Both the position numbers and the translations under genes were made by a program. A stretch of 64,000 nt of DNA from Cyrtodaria siliqua (lineage: Eukaryota; Mollusca; Bivalvia; Adapedonta; Hiatellidae), in assembly GCA_037043455.1 (NCBI GenBank), contig JAWPHD010001148.1, positions 187,001 to 251,000 on the forward strand. The letters run 5' to 3'. The notes below the pieces were generated by a model. It saw only the letters and a list, made by a program, of their open reading frames with translations. It was not told the DNA's origin and did no database searches. This document shows positions 21,945 to 33,116 of the stretch, in pieces (position 1 is the first letter of the stretch; the number at the start of each line of letters is the position of its first letter).

Positions 21945-23768
21945 CGCGACTGGCGCTCATGGGATGGTGTGTTGTCCGTCGTCCGTTGTCCGTCCGTCCG
22001 TCCGTCGTCCGTTAACTTTTGCCTTGTGAACACTCTAGGGCCTTCATTAATAATCAAATCTTTTTGAAACTTTGCCAGTGTCTTTATATCAATGAAAGCT
22101 CGGACAAGTTCGAAAACCAGCCAGATCGGAATAATTTCACTGGAGTTATGGCCCTTGTTTTGTTGAAAAATGCCATATTAAGCCTTGTGAACACTCTAGC
22201 ACCTTCATTTATTATTTGATCTTTACCAAACTTGCACAGAATGTTAATATTAATGACAGCTTGGACAAGTTCGAAAACCAGCCAAATCGGATCAGTAACA
22301 CTGGAGTTATGGCCCTTGATTTTTCTGAAAATTGCTATTTTCTGCCTTGTGAACACTCTAGCACCTTCATTTATTAATTGATCGTTACCAAACTTGCACA
22401 GATTGTTAATACCAACTATAGCTTGGACAAGTTCGCAAATCAGCTGAATTGGGTCAGTAACACTAGAGTTATGGCCCTTGTTTTTTTTCTGAAAAATGCC
22501 ATTTTCTGCCTTGTGAACACTCGAGCACCTTCATTTATTATTTGATCTTTACCAAACTTGCACAGATTGTTAATATCAATGAAAGCTCGAACGAGTTCGA
22601 AAACCAGCTAAACTGGATCAGTTACACCGGAGTTATGGCCCTTGTTTTTTCTGAAAAATGCTATTTTCTGCCTTGTGAACACTCTAGGGCCTTCAATATT
22701 AATCGGATCTTTACTTAACTTTGCCGGTGTCTTTATATTAATGAAAGCTCAAACAAGTTCGAAAATCGGCAAGATTGAAATAATTTCACAGGAGTTATGG
22801 CCCTTGTTTTGCTGAAAATGCCATATTAAGCCTTGTGAACACTGTAGCACCTTCATTTATTATTTGATCTTTACCAAACTTGCAAAGATTGTTAATATCA
22901 ATAAAAGCTCGGACAATTTCAAAAACCAGCTAGATCGGAATATTAACAGTGGAGTTATTGCCCTTGATTTAGTTAAAAATGCTATATTTTGCCTAGTTAA
23001 GACGATATGGGCTTCATTATTCATCCGATCTTTTCCAAACTTTATCTGATTGTTAATATCAATGAAAGCTTGGACAAGTTCGAAAACCATTCATATCGAA
23101 CGAGTAACAGCGAAGTTATGGCCCTTGATTTAGTTCAAAATGCTATATTTTGCTTCGTTAAGACTATTTTTATCCGATCTTTACCAAACTTTATCAGATT
23201 ATTAATGTCAATAAAAGCTTGGTCAAGTTTTGGTCAAGTTCGAAAACCAGACAGATCGGACGAGTAACAGCAGAGTTATGGCCCTTGATTTTGTTAAAAA
23301 TGCTATAATTTGCCTCGTCTTACGAGAGGGCCTTCATCTGATCTTTGCCAAAACTTTACCAGATTGTATGACTCTTCTTTTTATATTATTATTTGAATTA
23401 CTTTTTTTTACATTTTTTTTTGTTTGATTTTTTCTTTTACATTTTTTTAAAAAAAAAAGTTAAAATATTTTTTTTACATTTTTTTTTAGCTCTATGTTGG
23501 ACCAGTCGGACCAGTAACAGAGGAGTTATGGCTCTTGATTTAGTTAAAAATGCTATATTTTGTTTCATTAATATGATAGGGCCTTCATTTTTCATCTGAT
23601 CTTTACCAAACTTTACCAGAGTCTTTAGTTATGGCCCTTGATTTAGTTGAAAAGCTGTATTTTGCCCAAAACTTTCCAAAAAAACGTAAATGGCAGTCCC
23701 TCACTTCATTGATGTTATAAGAGCCATGTTAGCCAGTAGAGCGTCCACAGGCCCTCTTGGGCCTCTTG
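21945..23768 (+). mobile_element. Pearl-like element nested in the previous one
   Basis: The left end GCGCTCATGGGATGG is followed by a CCGT-rich tract (GTCCGTCCGTCCGTCCGTCG at about 21988), then about ten 150-160 bp units (CACTCTAGCACCTTCATTTA, TTTACCAAACTTGCACAGA, AATGAAAGCTCG, GAGTTATGGCCCTTG). The right end is GCCAGTAGAGCGTCCACAGG with the hairpin at 23749-23764 and CTTG at 23765-23768. CCGT read on the other strand is ACGG, which agrees with the ACKG tract described for pearl elements. Confidence 0.78.
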
Positions 23769-24670
23769 TTATTATTGTTTCCTGTTTTTCTTTTGTTTAA
23801 TTTTCCTAAAGTTGGTACATTATATACAGATTTTGCATGTTTTACTTAGGCTTGTATAGGGAAATCTGAAACATCTGCTTCTCTGAAATTACAAGAGCCA
23901 GAGGTTTAATGTTTTGCATTTGCTATAGACTTATGGTCCTCTACCAAGTTTGTACAAATGGTGACCCTTGGTTCACATTTGGCCCCTCCCTAGGGGTCAG
24001 ATGTTTTACATAGACTTGAAAAAATACTTTAAAAATATTCTTCTGAAACTACAAGAGCCAGATGTTTAATATTTTGCATTTATTATAAGCTTATGGTCCT
24101 CTACCAAACTTGTTTAAATGGTGATCCTGGGGTCACATTTGGCCCCGCCCCAGGGATCACATGTTTTACATAGACAAATATAGGGATAATCTTAAAAAAG
24201 TCGTCTTCTCAGAAACAGCTTGATAAATTTTGACCATTTTAACTTCACATGGATGATCCTTTGATGAATGTTTTTCAAATTTGTTAAAATAAGTTAAACG
24301 TGACATCCAAGATGGCCACATAGAAAAATCTTTGAATTACTTCTTGTATACTGGGAAGCTATAGGGCTTCGGATGCGTTTTTTCTTTTGTTAATTTTTCT
24401 AAAGTTTGTATATATAACGATTTTGCATGTTTTACATAGACTTATATAGGGAAAACTTAGAAAATCTTCTTTTAAATTATATAGGAAAAACTTAGAAAAT
24501 CTTCTTTAAATTTAAATTGTTAGCATGGAGTTGTGGGTTTAAATTTCAGTTGAGGGTGTTGTTGTGTTTTGCACTTGTAAAAAGGTATTGAAAGGAATTT
24601 AATGATGAAACCCCTTGATATAAGAGCCATTTTAGCTTGTAGAGCATCCACATGCCCTCTTGCTCTCTTG
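23769..24670 (+). mobile_element. Second nested piece ending in a decayed hairpin
   Basis: Units of the 166-bp class resume (AAGAGCCAGAGGTTTAAT, CTTATGGTCCTCTACCAA). The right end is TTAGCTTGTAGAGCATCCAC, CATGCCCTCTTGCTCTCTTG, a mutated version of the usual hairpin end. Whether this is a separate element or part of the outer one is unclear. Confidence 0.5.
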
Positions 24671-24959
24671 TTCTTTATTATTATTAATGATCGCTAACCG
24701 TCTGTCGTCAATCATGTTTGCTCATTTGAAGTCCTGGGGTCAAAGATGGCTGCAACCCCTGGGTCCAAAGTTTGTATGAAGAGAATTTGCATGTTTTTAC
24801 ATAGACTTAAATAAGGAAAGACTTAAAAACATCTTCAGTCAGCATTTGCGGGAGGACAAGTTTTTCATCATTGCAAAGATCCTCAGGTGATCGATTTTAA
24901 GGGCCATTTCGCCCTCTTGTTTGTACTGGCACCAGTAACTCCTCAATCTAGTCCCTTAA

Positions 24960-25690
24960 AAGGCTGTAAATACTTTAGACAGTTTGTGTATGTATTTATT
25001 TACTTCTTTACAACTAAAACTGATATTGATATGGGACTTTTTCTAAAATGATCAGCATAACATGATGCTGATCTTTGTTGAAAATCAATTTGATTCGAAA
25101 TTAAACATGGCTGCCAGCAATCATCTTTGTTTACAAAGAGTTATATAGTAAAACATTGTAGTGACTACCTCTGGAACTACTCGACGGGTTTTTATGAAAC
25201 TTCAAAGGAATGTTGCTCTTGATATCTAGTTGATTATAGCAAAGTTTCAGGTCGGCCGGAAATTAAACATGAGATTAAAAAAAAAGGTTTGTAGCAACTA
25301 CTTCTTGAAAAATAAAAGCGATATTGGGACTTTTTCTAAAATTATCAACATGACAAGATGTTGTTCCTTGTTGAAAAACATTCATCATAAAACATGGCTG
25401 CCTGAATGCGGCCATTACCTCTCAAAAACTATAAGTGGTATTGATATGGAACCTTTACTAAAATGACTGGCTGGACATGTAGTTGGTCCTAAATAAAATT
25501 ATTTTGGTACCATTTCAAATAGTCTTTGTTTGCATAGAGTTTATAGGAAAAACTTGTCGCGACTACTTCTCTGAAAATGCTGGTCCTATTTTCATAAAAC
25601 TTGACAGGTTCCCATGGCTGATCTATCTGGTTCCTAGAAAGACCGGAATACGCCGAATCACCGGAATACACTGAAATACATCTAATAAAT
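24960..25690 (+). repeat. Decayed copies of the 2 x 160-bp class
   Basis: GATATTGATATGGGACTTTT, AAAATGATCAGCATAACATG, AACATGGCTGCCAGC and AGAGTTATATAGTAAAAC recur as in 27698-29721, but more diverged. Ends not found. Confidence 0.65.
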
Positions 25691-26515
25691 GCATTAGTTT
25701 GTGTAATTAATGGATAATAAATGATTATTTATGATTTAAATAGTAATATATCCACACAGAAGAGTGCTTTGTGTTTGGGGGATTATATACACACACTAGT
25801 CATAAACTACATACTCATGTCCCTTGAAGGAAAACCTCATAATGCACAAGTCATTGAAATAAATGAATTTATTCTTGTACAAACATTTAGTGTTTTTATT
25901 ATAGGTGATTGAGGCCGTTGACTGATACTGCATCATTATTATCAGTATTCAGTGTATTTCATTGGTGAAGAATGATATTAAACATATATGGATGTGCATC
26001 TTTCCCAAAAAAAGCGTTACAAAACTTAGCGATATGCTCCTTTTTTCATATGTCACCGGTTTTCGCGATTCCAAAAAACGAAAAAGTATTTAGTTCTGAA
26101 TGTTTTAATGATATACAGGCCTTACACAACTGCATTTAAATGTTCTAAAATACACTAAGTGGACTTAAATGTTGGACAAGGCAATTGTTGGGCAAGGCAA
26201 TTGCCTTGTGAAAATATGCTTGCTCTGAGGCTGAGAAATTTTATTTTAAAAATATTTCCAAAATACATTTTTGAGCAATAGCGCTGAGAGTGCCTTCTAA
26301 TTAAAATAAGGCATAATTCATTTTACAACTAAAACCATCTCAGAGCAGATGGTGTATCTTAGAATTATATGGAGAAAAAATGGAAGGGTGGGGAATAGAC
26401 TCCTGCTGACCACCCTTCGAAATCCAAAAGCGCGCTGTCTGTGTCAGCGCCTGAACAAAATGCTGGGGAGAACCCTGGCTGAGCTGTTAGTTGAGGAGGA
26501 CTGGATGATTTAAAA
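25691..26515. other. Spacer with a 16-bp perfect palindrome
   Basis: No gene seen. CAAGGCAATTGCCTTG at 26193-26208 is a perfect palindrome, preceded 16 bp upstream by the related ACAAGGCAATTGTTGG. Confidence 0.5.
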
Positions 26516-26790
26516 CTATGGTCACTAGCTCAACCATGGTCATTAAGATTATCGTTGTTATCATGGTTGTCCAAAAACCATGCTTTTAAACCATGAATCT
26601 CAACCATAGTCATCAATATTCACCATGGTCTGAGAGCATGGTTGACCATGGTTATTACATTGACCATGCTTACAAACTATGGTTTTGAAATTAACCATGG
26701 TCAAAAGCACTGCTAACCATGCTTCAACCTTGGTTCAACCATGGTTGACCATGCTTAACCATGCTAAGCATGGTCAACCATGGTCATCAG
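26516..26790. repeat. Cluster of CCATGG palindromes
   Basis: Six CCATGG sites (26534, 26623, 26646, 26695, 26739, 26778), most within AACCATGGT, and more than ten half-copies (ACCATGCT, CTATGGTT) fall in 275 bp. Spacing is irregular, so this is not a simple tandem repeat. Confidence 0.85.
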
Positions 26791-26802
26791 TTCGCAGGGT
26801 TA

Positions 26803-27016
26803 CATGAGAAAAACAGGCTTATTGCATCTGCGTTAAGTATCGACACGCAATCCGAACAGGCTAATCTGGTTTGAAACAGTCCGCCTTCTGTTTCAAGAAG
26901 AATTACTCTACATACCTATCTCACAGAGATGGAAAGTGTCAAGCCAGATTAGACTAATCGATTAGACTAATCCGGGTCAATACTTTACCAGATGCTTTAA
27001 GCCTGGTTTTCTCGTG
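26803..27016. mobile_element. 214-bp MITE with 28-bp terminal inverted repeats
   Basis: The arms 26803-26830 and 26989-27016 match at 24 of 28 positions (GAGAAAA-CAGGCTTA--GCATCTG). Further inward, AGGCTAATCTGG and CCAGATTAGACT also pair, so the element can fold along most of its length. No clear target duplication. It resembles a common bivalve foldback repeat. Confidence 0.7.
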
Positions 27017-27180
27017 ACGATGCTCATATTAATTCCCCAATTAAAATTACCTTGTGGCTAGCTATCATAAAATGGCTCAATTTAATTGAATTTGTTGATG
27101 AATAAATTAGTTATTAAGTATTTTCTTTTATACCTAAAGCCTTAATTTAGAAACAAAACATCTCAAAGTTCAATTTCAGA

Positions 27181-27430
27181 ACCTCCGGGATTTTGGAACA
27201 TTGCCGGGATCCAGGATCCATGACAATTTTCAATATCCCAATCTTTGAGAAAATTTCCGGTTCAATGTTTATTTTCCCGGTTTGTTACAACCGGGATCCT
27301 GGTTTGTTAATTTTCCCGGTTACACCCGGGATCCCAGTCTGTTACAACCGGGATCCTGGTTCAAATGCTCTTTCCCACAAAATCCCAGCCATCCCGCTGG
27401 GATCCCGGACAAATCCCACCGGGATCCCGC
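27181..27430. repeat. Cluster of CCGGGATCC-type palindromes
   Basis: About seven GGATCC sites, most within CCGGGATCCY, with further half-copies (TTCCCGG, AATCCC), packed in 250 bp. Spacing is irregular, as in the CCATGG cluster 400 bp to the left. Confidence 0.82.
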
Positions 27431-27444
27431 TTACATTTTCACTT

Positions 27445-27697
27445 GGGATATTTATAACTTTAAAACTACTCAAGCTATTGCATTAAAACTTTATACTAAT
27501 GTTTCCCATCAAGTTCTGCACCTTATCCAACAATCCCCATAACTCTTCCTTTCATTTTGACAAAGTTATGGCCCTTTGATTGTCTTGTGTTTTTGTGCAA
27601 TAGATTTATAACTTACAAAACTTATTGCATTAAAATTTAAATTAATGTTTCACATCACATTCTGTACCTTATCCAACAATCCCCATAAATCATTTTT
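27445..27697 (+). repeat. Two tandem units of about 154 bp
   Basis: The segments 27450-27541 and 27604-27690 share TATTGCATTAAAA, ACTAATGTTTC, CACCTTATCCAACAATCCCC and CATAA. The link between them has AGTTATGGCCCTTTGA, also found in the other 160-bp classes. Confidence 0.75.
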
Positions 27698-29721
27698 AGC
27701 TCTGCTGATCAGATGGTGCGGTGTCCATCGTCCGTCTGTAAACTTTTTTTGTAGCGACTACTCCTCTGAAACTACTGAATGGATTTTCATGAAACTTTAC
27801 AGAAATGTTGCCCATGAAGTCTAGTTGATCCTAGCAAAAATTCATGTTGATGTGAAATCCAAGATGGCCACCAAATCTAAAAATAGATTTTTAAAAAACA
27901 GGTTTGTATCGACTACTTCTTGAAAACTCTAAGTGATATTGATACGGGACTTTTTCTAAAATTATCAGCATGACATGTTTTTTCCTTGTTGAAAATCGTT
28001 TTGATTCAACGTTAAACATGGCTGCCAGTGGCCATCTTTGTTTACATAGAGTTATAAAGTAAAAACTTGTAGCGACTACTCCTCTGAAACTACTTGGATT
28101 TTCATGAAACTTTACAGGAATGTTGCTCTTGATGTCTAAATGATCCTAGCAACATTTCAGGTTGGTCGGAAATACAAGATGGCCGCACAGCTAAAAATAG
28201 ATTTTTAAAATACAAGTTTGTAGCGACTACTTCTTGAAAACTATAAGTGATATTGATATGGGACTTTTTCTTAAATGATCAGCATGACATGATGTTGGTC
28301 CTTGTCAAAAATCGTTTTGATTTGACGTTAAACATGGCCACCAGCGGTCATGTTTGTTTACATAGAGTTATATAGTAAAAACGTGTAGCGACTACTTCTC
28401 TGAAACTACTTTGCTGATTTTCATGAAACGTTACAGGAATTTTGCTCTTGATGTTTAATTGATCATAGCAAAATTTCAGATTGGCCAGAAATTCAAGATG
28501 GCCACCACAGCTAAAAATAGATTTTTAAAAAATAAGTTTGAAGTGACTACTTCTTGAAAACTGTAAGTGATATTGATATGGGACTTTTTCTAAAATGATC
28601 AGCATGACATGATGTTGGTCCTTGTCAAAAATCGTTTTGATTTGACGTTAAACATGGCCACCAGCGGTCATAGAGTTATATAGTAAAAACTTGTAGCGAC
28701 TACTTCTCTGAAACTACTTTGCGGATTTTCATGAAACGTTACAGGAATTTTGCTCTTGATGTTTAATTGATCCTAGCAAAAATTCAGATTGGCCAGAAAT
28801 TCAAGATGGCCACCACAGCTAAAAATAGATTTTTAAAAAATAAGTTTGTAGTGACTACTTCTTGAAAACTGTAAGTGATATTGATATGGGACTTTTTCTA
28901 AAATGATCAGCATGACATGATGTTGATCTGAGTCGAACATTATTTTGATTAGACATTAAACATGGCTGCCAGTGGCCATCTTTGTTTACATAGAGTTATA
29001 TAGTAAAAACTTGTAGCAACTACTCCTCTGAAACTACTTGATGGATGTTCATGAAACTTCACAGGAATGTTGCTCTTGATGTCTAGTTGATCCTAGAAAT
29101 ATTTCAGGCTGGCCGGAAATTCAAAATGGCTGCCACGGCTAAAACTAGATTTAAAATAAATAAATTTGTAGCGACTACTTCTTGAAAACTGTAAGTGATA
29201 TTGATATGGGACATTTTCTAAAATGATCAGCATGACATGATGTTGATCCCTGTCGAAATTTATTTCGATGCAACTTTAAACATGGCCGCTAGCGGCCATC
29301 TTTGTTTACATATATTTATATAGTAAAAACTTGTAGCGACTACTCCTCTGAAACTACATGACAAATTTTTTTGAAACTTCACAGGAATGTTGCACTTGAT
29401 GTCTAATTGATCCCAGAGTATTTTTAGGTCGGCCGGAAATTCAAGATGGTTACCGTGGCTAAAAACAGATTTTTAAAAAAAAGTTTGTGGCGACTACTTC
29501 TTGAAAACTGTAAGTGATTTTGATATGAGAGTTTTTCTAAAATGATCAGCATGACATGATGTTGATCCTTGTCGAAAAATATTTTGAATCAAAATTAAAC
29601 CTGGGCACCAGTGGCCATCTTTGTTTACATAGAGTTTGTATAGTAAAAAATGAAACTTCACAGGAATGCTGACCTAGCTATCAAAATCTATCAGTAGAGC
29701 TTCAAGGTCATTGACCTCTTG
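27698..29721 (+). mobile_element. 2-kb Helitron-like element built of 2 x 160-bp units
   Basis: Left end AGCTCTGCTGATCAG and CATCGTCCGTCTG; right end TCAGTAGAGCTTC, then the hairpin AGGTCATTGACCT and CTTG at 29718-29721. AGCTCTGCTGA against TCAGTAGAGCT gives short inverted ends. Inside are about six units of 314-327 bp. Each has two related halves, one with GCGACTACTCCTCTGAAAC and CACAGGAATGTTGCTCTTGA, the other with GCGACTACTTCTTGAAAAC and GATCAGCATGACATGATGTT. No coding capacity. Confidence 0.75.
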
Positions 29722-30040
29722 TTTTTATTATCAGCGATTTGTTTTTATTTATAAATAATACAAAGGTTACGTATGCACATGATATAAATTTGTTTAAAAT
29801 AGATCTTGAATTTATACTGCAAAAACAAGATTCACATACATAAAATCATTTATGATGACAACTCAACTTCGAAAACAATCCAACCATTAGCACCAAGTCG
29901 CCGAGAGTTTTCATGCCGAGTCGCTGAATTTTTCACTGCAAACATTTTCATAAACAATAAACAGAACGGAACATAGGACTTAGTACCTAGTTCTTTAACA
30001 GTATATTGCTCGGATTTTTAACAAAATTTTAATTAGAGTT
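29722..30040. other. Spacer
   Basis: Nothing supported. AT-rich, no open frame. Confidence 0.4.
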
Positions 30041-30690
30041 ATTGCGCTTTTTAATTTGTGTCCACTCCATTACTCGAAAACTACTTGTGAGACTGCAATG
30101 AAATTTCACACAATGATAGAGGGAAATGAGAGGACCTGCAGCGTATAAGAACCATAATTCTGCCTTCAATTGGGCTGGTGTAGTGCAGTCGGTAGCATGG
30201 CGGATTTGTAACCGGAGGCCCCGGGTTCAATCCTCTGTGATACCACTGAGTTTCGTCAGTGTGTCTTGGGCAAGACACTTTCCCTAGCCTCATCCATCGG
30301 ATGGGGATGTAAACCGGGCGGTCCTATGTATCTGTCTATCCGACGAGCACGTTAAAGAACCATAGGAATCTATTCGATATTAAGAGTAGGGCACGGTCCC
30401 GGATTCCTACGTATCCTTCCCTCTCTCTGGGGCGGCTCTAAATAACCTATACTGTGTTGATGAGCCGTTAAACAACATTCAATTCTGCCTTTAATGAAAT
30501 AAGAGTTATTGCCCTTGATAATGTTATACATATAATATGTGTCTGCTTAATAACTCAAAAACTATTTGAGGTAAAGCAGCGAACAATGATAGAGGGCAAT
30601 GAGAGAAAGTGCAGAGTGCAAGAACCATAACTCTCATCTTCTTTTAAGTTAGTTATTGTCCTTTGTAATTTCGGAGTTATGGCCCTTTAA
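30041..30690 (+). repeat. Two diverged units of another repeat class, split by a SINE
   Basis: ACTCGAAAACTACTTGTGAG with ATGATAGAGGGAAATGAGAG before the SINE, and ACTCAAAAACTATTTGAGG with ATGATAGAGGGCAATGAGAG after it, are two copies of one tandem unit. The SINE sits in the first copy. Confidence 0.65.
30171..30480 (+). mobile_element. tRNA-derived SINE with target site duplication
   Basis: 310 bp flanked by a 15-bp direct repeat with one mismatch, AATTCTGCCTTCAAT (30156-30170) and AATTCTGCCTTTAAT (30481-30495). The head is tRNA-like: A-box region TGGTGTAGTGCAGTCGGTAG, anticodon loop TTTGTAA (TGT, Thr-like) and B box GGGTTCAATCC. The body holds TGTCTTGGGCAAGACACTTT, a motif of widespread invertebrate SINE cores. 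The exact family was not checked. Confidence 0.85.
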
Positions 30691-31140
30691 AGGTTTTAGT
30701 ACACAAATTTAGTCAGACTTTTTTCCTGAACCCCTTGCTGGATTTCAGCGAAACTTTGCAGGGATGATCAGTACCAGGCCTATTTGTGCATATCATCACT
30801 GTGTTCCGCTTGAATGATTTTTGGCTGAGTTGTGGCCCTTTAAAGGTTTTAATACACAAACTTTATCCAGACTAGTCTTTTCTGAACTCCTGGCCGAATT
30901 TCAACGAATTTTGCAGGGATGATGAGTACCAAGCCTAGTTTTGTCTATCATTGCCGTTCTCTGGTTGAATGAATTATGGCCTAATATACACAAACTTTAT
31001 CCAGACAATTTTTGCTGAACCCCTGGCTGGATTGGCAGGAATGATCAGTACCAAGCCTAGTTGCGCATGTTGTTGTCATGTTCCCCTATGAAAGGCTCCA
31101 TATAGCCAGTAGAGCGATACAGGCCCTCTTGGGCCTCTTG
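30691..31140 (+). mobile_element. Pearl-like element fragment with class-4 units
   Basis: Two to three units of about 156 bp (CTTTAAAGGTTTTAATACAC, GCTGGATTTCAGCGAAACTT, GCAGGGATGATCAGTACCA). The end is GCCAGTAGAGCGATACAGGC with the hairpin 31121-31136 and CTTG at 31137-31140. Confidence 0.7.
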
Positions 31141-31145
31141 TTATT

Positions 31146-32375
31146 AGCTCTACTGGCCAAAGGCTTATGGATGATGAGTTGTCCGTTTTTCGGTCGTCCG
31201 ATCTGATCTTTACCAAACTTTACCAGATTATTTATTATTGAAAGCTCAGATAAGTTCGAAGACCAGCCAGATCGGACCAGTAACAGCGGAGTTATGGCCC
31301 TTGATTTAGTTAAAAATGCTATATTTTGCCTTAAGATGATAGGGCCTTCATCTTTCATCCGATTATTTAAGAAACTTTACCAGATTGTTATTATTAATGA
31401 CAGCTTGGTCAGTTTCAAAAACCAAGCTAGATCGGACTATTAACAGCGTGTTATTGCCTTTGAATTCTAGTTAAAAATGCAATATGTTTGCCTCGTTGAG
31501 ACGATAGGGCCTTCATCTTTCATCTGATCTTTACCTGATCTTTACCAAACTTTACCAGATTATTTATTAATGAAAGCTTGGATAAGTTCGAAGACCAGCC
31601 AGATCGGACCAGTAACAGCGGAGTTATGGCCCTTGATTTAGTTAAAAATGCTATATTTTGCCTCGTTAAGATGATAGGGCCTTCAATTTCCGTGCGATCT
31701 TTTTGAAACTCTACCAGATTGTTAATATCTATGTAAGCTTGGACAAATTCGAAAAACCAGCCAGATTGGGCCAGTAATAACGGAGTTATGGCATTGATTT
31801 AGTAAAAAATGCTATATTTTGCCTCGGTAATTCAATAGGGCCTTCATCTTTCATCCGATCATTATGAAACTTTACCTAATTGTTTATATCAATGAAAGCT
31901 CAGACAAGTTCGAAAACCAGCCACATCGGACAAGTAACAGAGTTTTGGCCCTTGATTTAGTTAAAAATGCTATATTTTGCCTCAAGATGGTAGGGCCTTC
32001 ACTTTTCATGCGATCTTCATGAAACTTTACCAGATTGTTAACATCAATGACAGCTCGGAGAAGTTCGAAAACCAGCCAGATCGGACTAGTAACGGTGGAG
32101 TTTTGGCCCTTGGTTTAGTTAAAAATCCTATATTTTGCCTCAAGACAATAGGGCCTTCATCTTTCATCCGATCTTTAACTTTGTCTAGACTAGTTCTCCT
32201 GAACCTCTGGCTGGATTTCAACGAAACTTTGCAAGGATGATCAGTACCAAACCTAGTTGCATATATCATCACCATGTTCCGGTTGAATGATTTTTGAAAG
32301 ACTTATGGCTCCTTATACATAAACTTTATCTTGAGCCAGTAGTCTCAGCATCCACAGGCCCTCTTGGGCCACTTG
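31146..32375 (+). mobile_element. Pearl-like element, near complete
   Basis: Starts AGCTCTACTGGCCAAAGG and GATGAGTTGTCCG, five bases after the CTTG end of the previous element. About six 160-bp units follow (TTTACCAGATTGTTAATATC, GAAAGCTCGGACAAGTTCG, GGACCAGTAACAGCGGAG, TGGCCCTTGATTTAGTTA). It ends with GAGCCAGTAGTCTCAGCATC and the hairpin AGGCCCTCTTGGGCCA (32356-32371). The first and last bases give the inverted match GCTCTACTGGC/GCCAGTAG. Confidence 0.75.
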
Positions 32376-32605
32376 TCTTCCTTGTGACCACTTTAACACC
32401 TTCATTTATCATTTGATCTGTACCAAACTTGCACATATTATTAATATCAATGACAGATCGGACGAGTTAAAAAACCAACCATATCGGTTTAGTAACACCG
32501 GCGTTATGGCCCATGATTTGCTGAAAAATTGTGTGAACACTCTAGCACCTTTATTTATTATTTGATCTTTACCAAACTTGCACATATTCAGTCCTACATA
32601 CAAGG
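32376..32605 (+). repeat. Fragment of 160-bp class 1
   Basis: One and a half units (CACTTTAACACCTTCATTTA, ACCAAACTTGCACATATT) as in 21945-23768. Confidence 0.7.
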
Positions 32606-32905
32606 TACAGATCAGACCGAAAAACCCAGAAATTCATTGCTATCATAAAAATTACCAGTACTGTTATTCCCCCAGCAGATTGTCCAGATAAACACTTGTT
32701 AATGACCATGATAAATTGCCTGGACAGCATTGCCCAGCCATGTTTTATTACTGCTCACTGATAAGCATCCACAGAGTTGAGTGTGTTGTGAGATGATACT
32801 GAGCCTTGATTATGAAACCAGAGATCTGAGGAGAATAGTTACATCTCTGACAAAAACTTACAATATGTTATAAAGTGTACATTTGTGTTTTTCGTTCATA
32901 TTTAG
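32606..32905. other. Intron end before the last exon
   Basis: Non-repetitive. Ends with the acceptor tract TTTGTGTTTTTCGTTCATAT, TTAG. No other feature seen. Confidence 0.45.
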
Positions 32906-33116
32906 TGTTCACATAATGATGTGTCTACACATCAAAAACTCTTCAAATGAGATCGAGTATAACTTTGGGGAGGAAAGTCATTTTGAGAGTTTTGAAAAAT
33001 TGCCATGTTTTGCACCAGTCAAAGCCTCTTCAAAAAAACGTCAGCTTGACACAACACAGCAAAGCGGATTACGAAGAAAACGCCCCTTAAGATCAACACC
33101 AAAGTCGATACGATGA
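32906..33116 (+). CDS. Last coding exon of the unrecognised + strand gene
   Basis: After a pyrimidine-rich acceptor the exon gives one base to the previous codon, then reads VHIMMCLHIKNSSNEIEYNF, an acidic middle (GEESHFESFEKLPCFAPVKA), and a basic tail with SSKKRQLDTTQQSGLRRKRP and LRSTPKSIR before TGA. The basic clusters (KKRQ, RRKRP) look like nuclear localisation signals. Codon use and composition differ from the surrounding repeats, and the sequence is not repeated in the window. Phase agrees with exon 12827-12864 across an intron of about 20 kb. I do not recognise the family; a nuclear or chromatin role is only inferred from charge. Confidence 0.6.

Larger units (their letters stand above)
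21041..24919 (+). mobile_element. Helitron-like element with 166-bp units, carrying nested insertions
   Basis: It starts with the near-perfect hairpin GATCACCTGAGCC - AAA - GGCTCAAGGTGATC (21041-21070) and CCGTCGTCCGTCG. Tandem units of about 166 bp follow (AAGCTTATGGTCCTCTACCA, AGTTTGTTCAAATGGTGA, CCTGGGGTCACATTTGGCC, CATGTTTTACATAGACTT). It ends with CAGGTGATCGATTTTAAGGG and a short hairpin (AGGGC/GCCCT) followed by CTTG at 24919. No coding capacity. Confidence 0.75.

Noticed and set aside
22084..23599. Frames of 60-90 codons with GWFSN and KFGKDQ-type repeats
   Set aside because: They are translations of 160-bp transposon units and recur in every pearl-like element.
32883..32905. Coding start of the last exon at an upstream TTG
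   Set aside because: This stretch is the pyrimidine tract of the splice acceptor; the exon starts at 32906.
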